Assembly (NCBI GenBank): GCA_963643465.1
Contig: CAVIJT010000001.1
Coordinates: 372,001-436,000, forward strand
Source: CAG-411 sp963643465
GTDB lineage: Bacteria > Bacillota > Clostridia > Lachnospirales > Lachnospiraceae
Direction of reading: 5' to 3'
DNA: 64,000 bases
Shown here: in pieces, positions 7,534 to 15,387 of the stretch
Layout: each line of letters opens with the position of its first letter
How positions within the stretch are numbered: the first letter of the stretch is position 1
Position numbers and translations under genes: made by a program
The notes under the pieces: model-generated
The model's input: only the letters and a program-made list of their open reading frames with translations
The model's database searches: none
What the model was told of the DNA's origin: nothing

Positions 7534-9132
7534 TTAAAGTTCCATATCCTGTTGTTTTTGCTTTGGTGCTTTCTGCACCTGCTTCTTTTTATTTTCTTCC
7601 TGCTCATACTGCAAGCGTTCTTTGAGGGAGTGCTTCGGCTCCGGCTTTTTCTCAACCTCTGCCTGTTCCGGCTCAAGAACCTTGCTGACCCAGTAGCGAA
7701 TATCTTTCATCGGCTGTAATTCTTCCTTAGCAGTGGCAAGCTGTTCTTTCATCTTGGCATGGGATTTCTTCAATCCATCGTATTCCGCTTGCAGGGCATC
7801 CAGATTGACATTCAAATCTACGCCATGCTTTTTTAGACAGCGGTATGCCTTGTTAAAAGTATCAAGCTCGCTCTTATGGGATTCCGCATAGACAGACTGT
7901 ACTTTCTTCCAACCGATTTTGATATATTTATCGTGGACTGCCTTATAGGTCTGGCAATCAGCAACCGCATTTTGAATATCGGTAATGACTTTCATTCGAT
8001 TCGCCGCTGTTCTCATATCTTTACTGATAGCGGATGCTTTCTCTTGAATGGGAGATAAAGCCGCATCCAAATCTTCCAAAGTGTAAAGCTCGTGCTGTTT
8101 CAGATAGACAATCGCCTGTGAAACGATTTTCAAATCATCAGCTGTGCCTTTCTGCTGTCCGTATCTTGACCAGTCCCGGCGTTCTGCTTTTCGCAGATTC
8201 AGATAATCACGCAGGAGAGTGGCAAGGTTCGGAGAAACATTTTCTTTTTCTGCTTTCATCTCTGCAAAGGCTTCCTTGGTAGCTTCGCCAATGGCAGAAA
8301 TCCAGTCACGCAGATTTTGAATGGTTTCTCGGATGGCGGCGAACATTCGGTTAGCGGCTTTAATGTCACGATTGAGATTGCCGATGTTTGTCTGGATGCC
8401 TTTTTTCTCCAATGCGTAAACAGCGGGTCCCATGTGGACTGTGGGGATAATATCAAGCCCCTGTCTTTCATAAGAACGCATATCCACACGCTCACTACTT
8501 CCGGCAAGTTCCAGATATTTATTCTGCACGACTTCCCAGCCATGCCGCCATTCCTCGGCGTGATACTGTTCGTTCCAGTCAACGGTATTTTCCTTGTGGC
8601 TTTTCCATCTGCCGGATGGGAGTTTGATACGCTCGCCATTTTCATCAAGGTCATAAACCTTGCGGCTCTTAGGCAGCCATTTTCCGTTTTCATCAATCGC
8701 TCTCATGGTCAGCATGATATGTGCGTGGGGATTATGCCCCGGTGGGTCGGGGTCATGGATGACAAAATCACAGCACATTCCTTTTGAAACAAAGTGTTCT
8801 TGGCAATATTCCTGCATCATCTTCGGACACATTTCTATGGGAACTTCTCTGGGGAAAGTGACAACGAACCGCCTTGCAAGCTGTGAGTTCCATTGCTTTT
8901 CCACTTCCTCGGCAGCGTTCCAGAGTGTTGCCCGGTCTGCATATTCGGATGGGGCATTTACCGAGAGCATGATTTCCGTATAAACAACCTCGTGCTGTTT
9001 TCTTCGGTAGTCCCTCATTTTCTGTTCATACTCGGAAAACAGTTTTTCTCCGGCTTGATAAGCTGCACCGCCAACTGCGGATTTTCCCTTGCTTCGCTTG
9101 ACGATACGGATTTCTAAATGGGGTACAGGCAT
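7534..9132 (-). CDS. mobA: MobA/MobL-family relaxase (element B)
   Basis: 532-residue relaxase for the IME's own oriT; it would use a helper ICE's channel. The N-terminus MPVPHLEIRIVKRSKGKSAV is the MobA/MobL start (PF03389-like), with AAYQAGEKL near residue 24 and the metal-binding triad in HDPDPPGHNPHAHIML (H126, H133, H136, H138). The C-terminal 250 residues are charged coiled coil ending in a KKxE-rich tail. It lies downstream of the invariant 249-bp block that probably holds oriT. Paralogue: 18317-19912. Confidence 0.93.
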   Translation of the reverse strand: MPVPHLEIRIVKRSKGKSAVGGAAYQAGEKLFSEYEQKMRDYRRKQHEVVYTEIMLSVNAPSEYADRATLWNAAEEVEKQWNSQLARRFVVTFPREVPIEMCPKMMQEYCQEHFVSKGMCCDFVIHDPDPPGHNPHAHIMLTMRAIDENGKWLPKSRKVYDLDENGERIKLPSGRWKSHKENTVDWNEQYHAEEWRHGWEVVQNKYLELAGSSERVDMRSYERQGLDIIPTVHMGPAVYALEKKGIQTNIGNLNRDIKAANRMFAAIRETIQNLRDWISAIGEATKEAFAEMKAEKENVSPNLATLLRDYLNLRKAERRDWSRYGQQKGTADDLKIVSQAIVYLKQHELYTLEDLDAALSPIQEKASAISKDMRTAANRMKVITDIQNAVADCQTYKAVHDKYIKIGWKKVQSVYAESHKSELDTFNKAYRCLKKHGVDLNVNLDALQAEYDGLKKSHAKMKEQLATAKEELQPMKDIRYWVSKVLEPEQAEVEKKPEPKHSLKERLQYEQEENKKKQVQKAPKQKQQDMEL

Positions 9133-9206
9133 TTTTATGAACCTCCTTTCGGTGCAAATAAAAAATGACCGTCACATTTTCAGTAGCGGTCAGGTGAGGG
9201 AATATA

Positions 9207-9455
9207 AACTTGTTGGCAAAGAATGATTGCTTGCAATCGTTCTTTGGCGGCAAGTCCACAAAGGGGTAGCTGTCGCAAGACAGCGCAGGGGAAGTGTAGC
9301 TTCCTCTGGATGATTGAAGCAAAGAACTTTTGCGGAAATCATCGGCTCTCCGCAGGAGGCTTCCGGCAGGACGCAATGCACAACCTTTAGGTGGTGTATA
9401 ATTGCGCCTACTCACAGAGTAGGTTTTCTTCGGTTTCTTCCGTTGTCAGCTCTTT
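9207..9455. other. Invariant 249-bp block, candidate IME oriT (element B copy)
   Basis: Identical base for base to 19989-20237 by eye, although flanking mobA and DUF3847 sequences differ at many positions. It contains the stem AAAGAATGATTGC/GCAATCGTTCTTT (about 9218-9246), the small hairpin GCTGTC-GCAA-GACAGC (about 9268-9283) and, at its right end, the last ~48 bases of the DUF3847 gene. Position directly upstream of mobA fits an origin of transfer. Open frames crossing it are not counted as genes. Confidence 0.6.
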
Positions 9456-9740
9456 TTCCCGCTTTTCAATCAGCAGATTCAGCTTCTTTTGGACAGCGTC
9501 GCTGTGAAAGATAAAGGTCAAAAGCTCCATCACATCATCGTCCGTCAATAACGTTGGCTCTCGTAAAAAGGTTTCCAACATTCCGGCTCTGGTGCAAAGG
9601 CGGTGGGTTCTCTCACTTCGGGTCAGCCGCTTGATTTCGCTCTGCAATCGCTTTTCCTTGTGCCGGGCGGCGGTCAGCTTCTTCTCGGCAACATATTTGT
9701 CGTGCTTCAATTTTTCCAGTTGTTCATTTGGCATAGGCAT
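9408..9740 (-). CDS. DUF3847-like small protein (element B)
   Basis: About 110 residues. The first half is a charged coiled coil (LEKLKHDKYVAEKKLTAARH), then SERTHRLCTRAGMLETFL and LTDDDVMELLTFIFH, the family signature I associate with DUF3847 of Clostridia mobile elements. Function unknown; position upstream of oriT/mobA suggests a relaxosome helper. Starts at MPMPNEQ; the second ATG (9734) has the better spacing from GAAAGGA. Near-identical to 20190-20522. Confidence 0.75.
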   Translation of the reverse strand: MPMPNEQLEKLKHDKYVAEKKLTAARHKEKRLQSEIKRLTRSERTHRLCTRAGMLETFLREPTLLTDDDVMELLTFIFHSDAVQKKLNLLIEKREKELTTEETEENLLCE

Positions 9741-9773
9741 TGTCCTTTCTAAAATTTTGATAATGGATAAAAC

Positions 9774-9807
9774 AAAGGCAACCAACTTTTTACGGTTGAT
9801 TGCCTTT
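9774..9807 (-). terminator. Cargo-end terminator (element B)
   Basis: Stem AAAGGCAAtCAACC / GGTTGCCTTT, followed by TGTTTTA on the minus strand. It lies after the endonuclease stop and before the DUF3847 gene; the same hairpin is at 20556-20589 in element A, marking the left edge of the variable cargo slot. Confidence 0.75.
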
Positions 9808-9843
9808 GGCTTAGTCATTATTTATTTTTCTTATATCAGTTCC

Positions 9844-10947
9844 TCAAATACCTTTACTGATAATATCATTCCATGCAACCTTGTGTTGGAACTTAATTGT
9901 TTCATCATTTTTCAGTAATTCTACATAATGGTCGATAAACTCAGCTGGATCTTTCAATAATCTAAGGTAATATTTCAAAGTCGAATACACACCATTGACG
10001 ATAACTTGGCAACCGTGAATTTGAGCAATTCTCTGGATTTCGCCATCAATAGAATCCCAATCTGCCGAATCCATATTGGCGGTAGTTAGCAGATAGTATC
10101 TATCTGTATTATGAATTTTGAACTTCTCATATGCATCTGTAACCAATTGCTTTGTAATTTGAATCTCATGCTTAATTTCTACACCCTCAAAGGCTGTTCC
10201 GTTTTGATTATTAACATCAACATCTCCAATTCTCCCTGATTGAGCATCTGCTGAATTGTGATTTGCCAGTGAGCAAAGTATTTTATCATCATATCGTGCA
10301 ACCTGTCCCATCATACATTCATAAGCTGCATATATTGCCAAGGATGGTAAACGAGAAGCACCAGAACAAGTATAATGATAAGTAAAGTGTTTTTCTAAGA
10401 GCTTGATGATTTTTGAAATAGACAAGCTATGCGGCTTAGCTAATTCAATATTCATAGCATCTCGTTGATTTATCAGTAACTTAAACAGATATAAAAGAAC
10501 CTTACCCGAATCCACACCTTGTACCTGTACATAATCAATAATCCCTAAAAATGCATCCTTTACATTTTTAGGAGTTATCTTGCCTGGATAATCCAGTGTG
10601 TATGGATGAGCCTGTTCCAGTGAGCGAGTCAACCACCCGGATTCAGCCATTGCCGGAAAACTTACTGATTTCATAAATGGAGTAATAACCGCTTTGTCGA
10701 TATTTCTACCCGAAAAACCATTTTCAAGCTGTGCTTGATGATATCTAATATCTTGAGCCCCATCCACTATTTTATGAGTTAAGAGTGTCACTAAGACTGT
10801 AACTATACCTTTATTTGCTTCAGAACGAGCAACAATTGTTTCTATCTGTGCAACAATATCTTCGGACAAATCCGTTGTGTAATCTGTCATTGCAGTTTCG
10901 GCAAGGGCTCTTTCATAAACCTCGTCTAATATTTCTTGATGTGTCAT
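9844..10947 (-). CDS. Type II restriction endonuclease (PD-(D/E)xK)
   Basis: 367-residue protein encoded right after a C5-cytosine methyltransferase, start overlapping its stop (ATGA). A plausible nuclease core is GDVDV (D242/D244) followed by FEGVEIKH (E257, K259), the PD-(D/E)xK spacing. Much of the middle (HPYTLDYPGKI, CSGASRLPSLAIYAAYE) resembles a restriction family I tentatively link to SacI-like enzymes; the recognition site cannot be told. It is the last gene of the cargo operon and ends at the shared hairpin. Confidence 0.8.
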   Translation of the reverse strand: MTHQEILDEVYERALAETAMTDYTTDLSEDIVAQIETIVARSEANKGIVTVLVTLLTHKIVDGAQDIRYHQAQLENGFSGRNIDKAVITPFMKSVSFPAMAESGWLTRSLEQAHPYTLDYPGKITPKNVKDAFLGIIDYVQVQGVDSGKVLLYLFKLLINQRDAMNIELAKPHSLSISKIIKLLEKHFTYHYTCSGASRLPSLAIYAAYECMMGQVARYDDKILCSLANHNSADAQSGRIGDVDVNNQNGTAFEGVEIKHEIQITKQLVTDAYEKFKIHNTDRYYLLTTANMDSADWDSIDGEIQRIAQIHGCQVIVNGVYSTLKYYLRLLKDPAEFIDHYVELLKNDETIKFQHKVAWNDIISKGI

Positions 10948-11933
10948 TTCACACTTTCCTCCTTAAAAAACTGATTATTGATTTCTTCTGCAACAGCTGA
11001 AATCATCGGAACACAAACAGAGTTTCCTAATTGCTTGTACTGTTCCCCAGTAGCACTTATTTTCTTATAGCTCTTCGGAAATCCCATAATTGTCCAACAC
11101 TCGTTAAGTGTTAGTTTTCTAACTTGATTATCTGCTGTTAGTATGAAATATCTTCCAGATGTTTCTTGTGAAGGAAGTGTAGGATGAATTCCATATACAG
11201 AATATATTCTATTCGGCTGCTTATGCACTCTGGAAAGATGCTCTGTTCCCGGACGGACACCTACTTTGCGAATAGATTTATTCCGATAGCCTGCAAAAAT
11301 CAAGCCCGAGCCGGGTTGCTGCTTAGTTTCAGAAAGAAGAGTATATTCTTCTGGTGCAAGATATTCAAATTCGCCCTCAGCATCCAAAAAATCAATCAGC
11401 TTCCCTCGAGGAACTGTTTTTATTTTGCTGAAATCAAATTTTTCGATTTTAGAACCAACAATTATGATTCTCTCTCTATTTTGTGGTACACCAAAGTCAG
11501 AACCATTCAGAACTTTCCACGAAACCTTATATCCCAAATCTTCAAGTTTATTCAAAATCACTTGTAGGGTATGACCATGGTCATGGTGAACCAAATGTTT
11601 TACATTTTCAAGAAAAACAACTTTCGGCTTTTTCTCGTCAATAATTCTACAAATTTCAAAAAAAAGAGTTCCTCGAGTATCATCAAACCCTTTTTGTTTA
11701 CCTGAAATACTGAAAGGTTGACACGGAAATCCTGCACACAGAATATCATGGTCAGGAACATTTTTTTCATCAATTTCTGTAATGTCGCCCAAAGGAAGTT
11801 CGTTGAAATTTTCTTTGTATGTTCTTTGGCATTCAATATTTATATCAGATGACATCACGCACTTAAACCCTTGGGATTCCATTCCAATGCGTATGCCACC
11901 AACTCCACAGAACAAATCTATAAAGGTAATCAT
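10944..11933 (-). CDS. C5-cytosine DNA methyltransferase
   Basis: 329 residues with the ordered motifs of this family: I (DLFCGVGGIRIGMES, residue 6), IV with the catalytic cysteine (GFPCQPFSISGKQ, C71), VI (FLENVKHLV), VIII (GVPQNRERIIIVG), and X (YKQLGNSVCVPM). The target-recognition region between VIII and X is short, typical of a type II enzyme. Its start overlaps the XRE stop and its stop overlaps the endonuclease start (both ATGA), so expression is coupled. It protects the host from the linked endonuclease. Confidence 0.96.
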   Translation of the reverse strand: MITFIDLFCGVGGIRIGMESQGFKCVMSSDINIECQRTYKENFNELPLGDITEIDEKNVPDHDILCAGFPCQPFSISGKQKGFDDTRGTLFFEICRIIDEKKPKVVFLENVKHLVHHDHGHTLQVILNKLEDLGYKVSWKVLNGSDFGVPQNRERIIIVGSKIEKFDFSKIKTVPRGKLIDFLDAEGEFEYLAPEEYTLLSETKQQPGSGLIFAGYRNKSIRKVGVRPGTEHLSRVHKQPNRIYSVYGIHPTLPSQETSGRYFILTADNQVRKLTLNECWTIMGFPKSYKKISATGEQYKQLGNSVCVPMISAVAEEINNQFFKEESVK

Positions 11934-12157
11934 TCTATATTTCTCCCATCGTCAGTTGATGCTGTAATTTTTACAATATCGTCAAGACCACATTCCAATG
12001 CAATACATATCTTGGCAAGTGCATCCATCGAAACTGGTTCGTTTTTTCCCATTTTGGCTAAAATATTTGTGCTAATACCTGCTTTTTTTCTCATTTCTGT
12101 TTTAGTGATATTTTTATCAATTAACATTTTCCAAAGATTATTATAACTATATGCCAT
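11930..12157 (-). CDS. XRE-family controller of the restriction-modification operon
   Basis: 75-residue helix-turn-helix protein starting MAYSYNNLWKMLIDKNITK behind GGAGG. ITKTEMRKKAGISTNILAKM is the HTH and VSMDALAKICIALECGLDDI the conserved second half. First gene of the cassette; its stop overlaps the methyltransferase start. Size and place suit a C protein that times endonuclease appearance. Three copies of a 12-base motif lie in its promoter (12186-12247). Confidence 0.88.
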   Translation of the reverse strand: MAYSYNNLWKMLIDKNITKTEMRKKAGISTNILAKMGKNEPVSMDALAKICIALECGLDDIVKITASTDDGRNIE

Positions 12158-12185
12158 GAAAAAACCTCCCTCTAACAATATCTTA

Positions 12186-12247
12186 AATATTATATCAGAA
12201 ACCCACTCAAAATGCAATATTATATCACGAAAAAATGATATTATATT
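12186..12247 (-). promoter_or_regulatory. Triple operator-like motif at the R-M promoter
   Basis: AATATTATATCA occurs exactly at 12186-12197 and 12216-12227 (30 bases apart, about three helical turns) and inverted with one change at 12236-12247. Read on the minus strand each contains GATATAAT, so the motif coincides with possible -10 boxes. A controller binding here could both switch on and shut down the operon. Confidence 0.6.
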
Positions 12248-12334
12248 TTTTATTTTCAAAATACACCTCTTGTACTCGACATCTTTGCATATTTGCGGTA
12301 GGACGATACTTTATACTCCCTTATGTAATTACAG

Positions 12335-12368
12335 TCAAAACATCAGGTGCAGACCCGATGTTTTGACC
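12335..12368. repeat. Cargo-slot border hairpin (element B)
   Basis: GTCAAAACATCAGG / CCCGATGTTTTGAC dyad with a short loop. The same dyad at 26826-26859 in element A has its G/A changes at the opposite arm, so a G-U pair is kept in both. It lies between the shared chassis and the cargo promoter. No T-run follows on the minus strand. Confidence 0.65.
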
Positions 12369-12391
12369 GTAAAACACCCCCAAATGATACC

Positions 12392-12682
12392 TTATTCCAT
12401 TTGGCTGTTGAAACCGTTTAACTTGGCATTTTCGCTTATCTTGCGTCTGCGTTCCTCGCTGTATGGCGGTTGCAGACGGATGGAAAGTCGGGATTTATCC
12501 AGAACATAGGTCACACCGCCTTGGTCGCAGGATTTTTCCAGTCTGCAAAGGTCGGGGTGCTTCTTGGAAAACTCTGCCGGCCGCTTTCTAAGCCCTGCAT
12601 TGAAAGTGTAGATACTGGCGGTGTCCTCGCCCTCGTTAAACAGGATGATGGTTTCTTTCTCATACTTGGTCAGCTTCGCCAT
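12392..12682 (-). CDS. Conserved small element protein (element B)
   Basis: 96 residues from MAKLTKYEKETIILFNEGED. Conserved blocks are ASIYTFNAGLRKR and LDKSRLSIRLQPPYSEERRR. It is found in the same place in both elements and, truncated, at 48133-48297. I know it only as a conserved companion of TnpV/TTRAP genes; function unknown. The start overlaps the TTRAP 3' end by 23 bases, so translation is coupled. No membrane helix or cysteine cluster; the basic tail suggests nucleic-acid contact. Confidence 0.75.
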   Translation of the reverse strand: MAKLTKYEKETIILFNEGEDTASIYTFNAGLRKRPAEFSKKHPDLCRLEKSCDQGGVTYVLDKSRLSIRLQPPYSEERRRKISENAKLNGFNSQME

Positions 12683-12953
12683 CTTCGTCCTCCTCGTCGT
12701 CAAGGTTCATTACTTCCTCTATTTCTGCCTCGATGCGATAATATTCGCCCATAGACATCAGCACTTCGTAGTAGAATCCGCCATACCAGTCGTCACTCTT
12801 GTCGTAAAGCTTGATAGCAAGACGTGCAAAGGGTTTCCTTGCCGCAGGATTGGGCAGGTTCCGGGCAATCTCCCACAGCCGATGGATGGTTGCCTTTCGG
12901 TTGGAGCAACCAAAGGCATACTGGATTTGCATTTCGTTCATGGTCATTTTCAT
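12660..12953 (-). CDS. TTRAP-like transposon-transfer protein (element B)
   Basis: 97 residues, starting MKMTMNEMQIQYAFGCSNRK behind TAAGGAGG. The start and the block IARNLPNPAARKPFARLAIK match the family named transposon-transfer-assisting protein (TTRAP). The C-terminus is very acidic (NLDDEEDEDGEADQV), unlike its paralogue at 27167-27415. Located between TnpV and the small conserved gene. The role in transfer is inferred from the family name and position. Confidence 0.72.
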   Translation of the reverse strand: MKMTMNEMQIQYAFGCSNRKATIHRLWEIARNLPNPAARKPFARLAIKLYDKSDDWYGGFYYEVLMSMGEYYRIEAEIEEVMNLDDEEDEDGEADQV

Positions 12954-12986
12954 TGATTTTGTCCTCCTTAAAATTTGATAAAATAA

Positions 12987-13024
12987 AAGCGACAGATACT
13001 CCATAGGGAAAATACCTGTCGCTT
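12987..13024 (-). terminator. Terminator after tnpV (element B)
   Basis: Stem AAGCGACAGGTAtTTTC / GAGTATCTGTCGCTT followed by TTATTTTA on the minus strand, between tnpV and the TTRAP-like gene. Conserved at 27448-27487. Confidence 0.75.
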
Positions 13025-13063
13025 CGTTTACGGTATTCAGTTGTCGGGTTCAGACTTAGGATT

Positions 13064-13411
13064 TTAGCCGTAAATCAGCTCGCCCTTAATCGTTTCCTCT
13101 GCCTGTGCAACACAAGCGTTCATTTGCCGCACCCATTCGAGTTGGTTTTCTGCTTTTAGCTGTTCCGTTACTCCGTATGCCTTTGCAAGCTGGGGGATGA
13201 TGATTTCCAGTCGTTTCTTGGCGGTGGCTTCAATCTCCGCACAATGTGTATAGAGTGTTTCGCTCAATACCATATCGGAGAAAAGCATCGGATTTGCCAG
13301 TCGCAGATATTCCTTTCGCATCCGTCCCCATTTGCCGAGACGGATTTTTGCTTCTTTCAGTTTGATGTCGGGGATGTAGTAATCTCCGCACTTGATAAAT
13401 TTCAGTTCCAT
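13064..13411 (-). CDS. tnpV: TnpV-family transposon protein (element B)
   Basis: 115 residues starting MELKFIKCGDYYIPDIKL. The motif LGKWGRMRKEYLR and the closing QLEWVRQMNACVAQAEE..IKGELIYG are hallmarks of TnpV (PF14198-like). It follows the recombinase at once: the AAAGGAG ribosome site lies in the last codons of the recombinase gene. Probably assists or tunes recombination; no function is proven. Less alike to the element A copy than the mob genes are. Confidence 0.82.
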   Translation of the reverse strand: MELKFIKCGDYYIPDIKLKEAKIRLGKWGRMRKEYLRLANPMLFSDMVLSETLYTHCAEIEATAKKRLEIIIPQLAKAYGVTEQLKAENQLEWVRQMNACVAQAEETIKGELIYG

Positions 13412-13413
13412 TG

Positions 13414-15288
13414 TCAAGCTCCTTTCTGCTTTACAACTGTCGGCTCTAACTTCGGCATATTGCATACCGGAACAAATACGCCCCTTGCAATATCTTCTGC
13501 CCGGATAGCTTCTTTCTTGGCATCCATCTCTGCCTTTTTCTTGGCTTTGATTTTGTCCTCATAGCGTTTCTGTGCGCCGCTTGCCTTGCGTTTGAGATAA
13601 TTTTGGTGCAGTTTGTCCTTGCGTTCTTCACGCTTTCTGATTTCTTCCTGCTGTTCCGGGGTCAGCTCCACTTCCATAAAATGCGGTGGAACGAAACGCC
13701 CAACAAAGTTGAAATAAATCTCAATCTCCTGCGTGGTTTCTCTACTACCTTTGCGGTCACGCTCATGCACAAGAATTTTGTCGATAAACTCATTCAGCAT
13801 AGCAATGTCGAGATTGTCGAAATTCTCATATTTTTCAATCAGCGTGATAAAGCGTTCCGCAGATTTCTTGTTTTTCTCGTAGTCTGCAAGGCTCTGTTCA
13901 AGGTCAGATACTTCCGTTTTCAGTTCTGCCTGTTCCTTGGCATACTGTGCATCCAGAGTGGAATATCTGGCATCAGACAGCTTTCCGAGAATGTTATCCT
14001 CATAAATCTTGCACAGCAACACTTCCAGTTCTTCCAATCTCTTTTTTGCGGTTGCAAGTCGGCTCTTTTTCTTTTTGATTTCAGCGGTCTGCTGATTGTC
14101 CTGTGCTTCCTGTACCACACGAACAAATTCATCTCTGTCGTGCTTGGCATAGTCTGCAATGGCTTTTAACAGGTCTCTGACAAGTTCCAGTACAACACTT
14201 TCGTTAATGCGGTGCTGAGTCTTACAGAGTTCTCCAACAGGAACTTTGCTGTACCGAGAGCAAGTATACTGTGAAATTCGTTTACCATTATTGAAACGGT
14301 GAACATACATCTTGCCGCCGCAATCTGCACAATACAGCAGTCCGGTCAACGGTGCAACATCGCCCCAACCATCTGGATAGCGGCGAACCTTGTTTCTGAT
14401 TTTCTGTGCAAGGTCAAATGTTTCTTGGTCGATAATGGCTTCGTGGGTGTTCTCGAATATCGTCCACTGGTCTTCCGGCACATAATGACTTTTCTTGTCC
14501 TTAAAATGTTTTCGGGTCTTGAAATTGACGGTATGACCGAGATACTCACGCTTTTCAAGGATATTGCAGATAGTGGAAGAACCCCAACCGTAAACATCTT
14601 TGAAAGTCTTGTTCTTGTTCACACCCTCGTCAAACTGTGCCAGATAAGCAGAGGGAATGAGTACCTTTTCTGCTTTTAGTCTGTTTGCAATCTGATACGG
14701 ACCCATACCCTCGATTGTCATAGAGAAGATACGCTTCACAATCCCTGCGGAATATTCGTCCACAAGCCATTGGTCACGCTTATCGTTCCAGAGGTAGCCA
14801 TATATCACTAAGCCTGTGACATGCTTGCCGGATTTACCTTTGGTCTGGAAAGTAGAGCGAATTTTGCGGCTGGTATCTCGTGCGTAATACTCATTCATGA
14901 TATTACGAAAAGGGGTAAAATCATCGTCCCCTCTGGCAGTGTCCACTCCGTCATTGATAGCAATAAGACGAACGCCACGCTGCCGCAGGATTTCCATAAT
15001 CTGACCGACTTTCAGATAGTCACGCCCCAGACGGCTCATGTCTTTTAGGCACAGATATTCCACATTCCCGGCATCAACTTCTCGCATAAGGGCAAGAAAA
15101 CCGGGACGGTCAAAACAAGTGCCACTTATACCATCGTCAGTAAAATGGATTACATTGGAAAATCCCTGCTGTCGGGCGAAGTCCTCTAACTGCCTTTTTT
15201 GATTGGATATGGAATTGCTCTCGCCATCCAAATCATCGTCTCGGCTCAATCTTTCATAAAGAGCTGTGATTTTTTCTTGTCTAATCAT
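13414..15288 (-). CDS. Large serine recombinase (element B)
   Basis: 624 residues. The resolvase-type catalytic domain starts at once, with ALYERLSRDD (S15 nucleophile), then DGISGTCFDRPGF and LKDMSRLGRDYLKVG. The recombinase domain follows (YGYLWNDKRDQWLVDE...SAYLAQFDEG), then a zinc ribbon (CADCGGKMY...CSRY) and a long coiled coil (residues ~410-480). This is the TndX/TnpX class that integrates and excises via circular forms. It reads into the element from the 15.39-kb end, opposite the truncated pcfC stub. Confidence 0.96.
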   Translation of the reverse strand: MIRQEKITALYERLSRDDDLDGESNSISNQKRQLEDFARQQGFSNVIHFTDDGISGTCFDRPGFLALMREVDAGNVEYLCLKDMSRLGRDYLKVGQIMEILRQRGVRLIAINDGVDTARGDDDFTPFRNIMNEYYARDTSRKIRSTFQTKGKSGKHVTGLVIYGYLWNDKRDQWLVDEYSAGIVKRIFSMTIEGMGPYQIANRLKAEKVLIPSAYLAQFDEGVNKNKTFKDVYGWGSSTICNILEKREYLGHTVNFKTRKHFKDKKSHYVPEDQWTIFENTHEAIIDQETFDLAQKIRNKVRRYPDGWGDVAPLTGLLYCADCGGKMYVHRFNNGKRISQYTCSRYSKVPVGELCKTQHRINESVVLELVRDLLKAIADYAKHDRDEFVRVVQEAQDNQQTAEIKKKKSRLATAKKRLEELEVLLCKIYEDNILGKLSDARYSTLDAQYAKEQAELKTEVSDLEQSLADYEKNKKSAERFITLIEKYENFDNLDIAMLNEFIDKILVHERDRKGSRETTQEIEIYFNFVGRFVPPHFMEVELTPEQQEEIRKREERKDKLHQNYLKRKASGAQKRYEDKIKAKKKAEMDAKKEAIRAEDIARGVFVPVCNMPKLEPTVVKQKGA

Positions 15289-15315
15289 TGGTCTGTCTCC
15301 TTTCTTCGGTATGTA

Positions 15316-15387
15316 GTTGTAAAAAATATAGGAGGCGTCTTAATCACTGAGAACATAGTGATTAAGAAGTCTCCTATAGCTTACAAC
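15316..15387. repeat. Long inverted repeat at the recombinase end of element B
   Basis: A 72-base imperfect palindrome: arms GTTGTAA..TATAGGAG..TCTTAATCACT and its reverse around ATGTTCTC. It ends at the element boundary (15388). On the minus strand the stem is followed by TATATTTTTTAC, so it could stop transcripts entering from pcfC, or be a recombinase-binding arm. Element A has a similar structure of different sequence. Confidence 0.75.

Noticed and set aside
9133..9407. Open frames of 60-130 codons across the conserved block upstream of mobA (also at 19955-20197)
   Set aside because: The frames in the two elements end differently, have no ribosome site and low-complexity content; the conservation is better explained by a cis-acting site.
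12335..12368. Rho-independent terminator at the cargo-slot border
   Set aside because: The stem is good but no T-run follows on the minus strand in either element, so it is listed only as a conserved hairpin.
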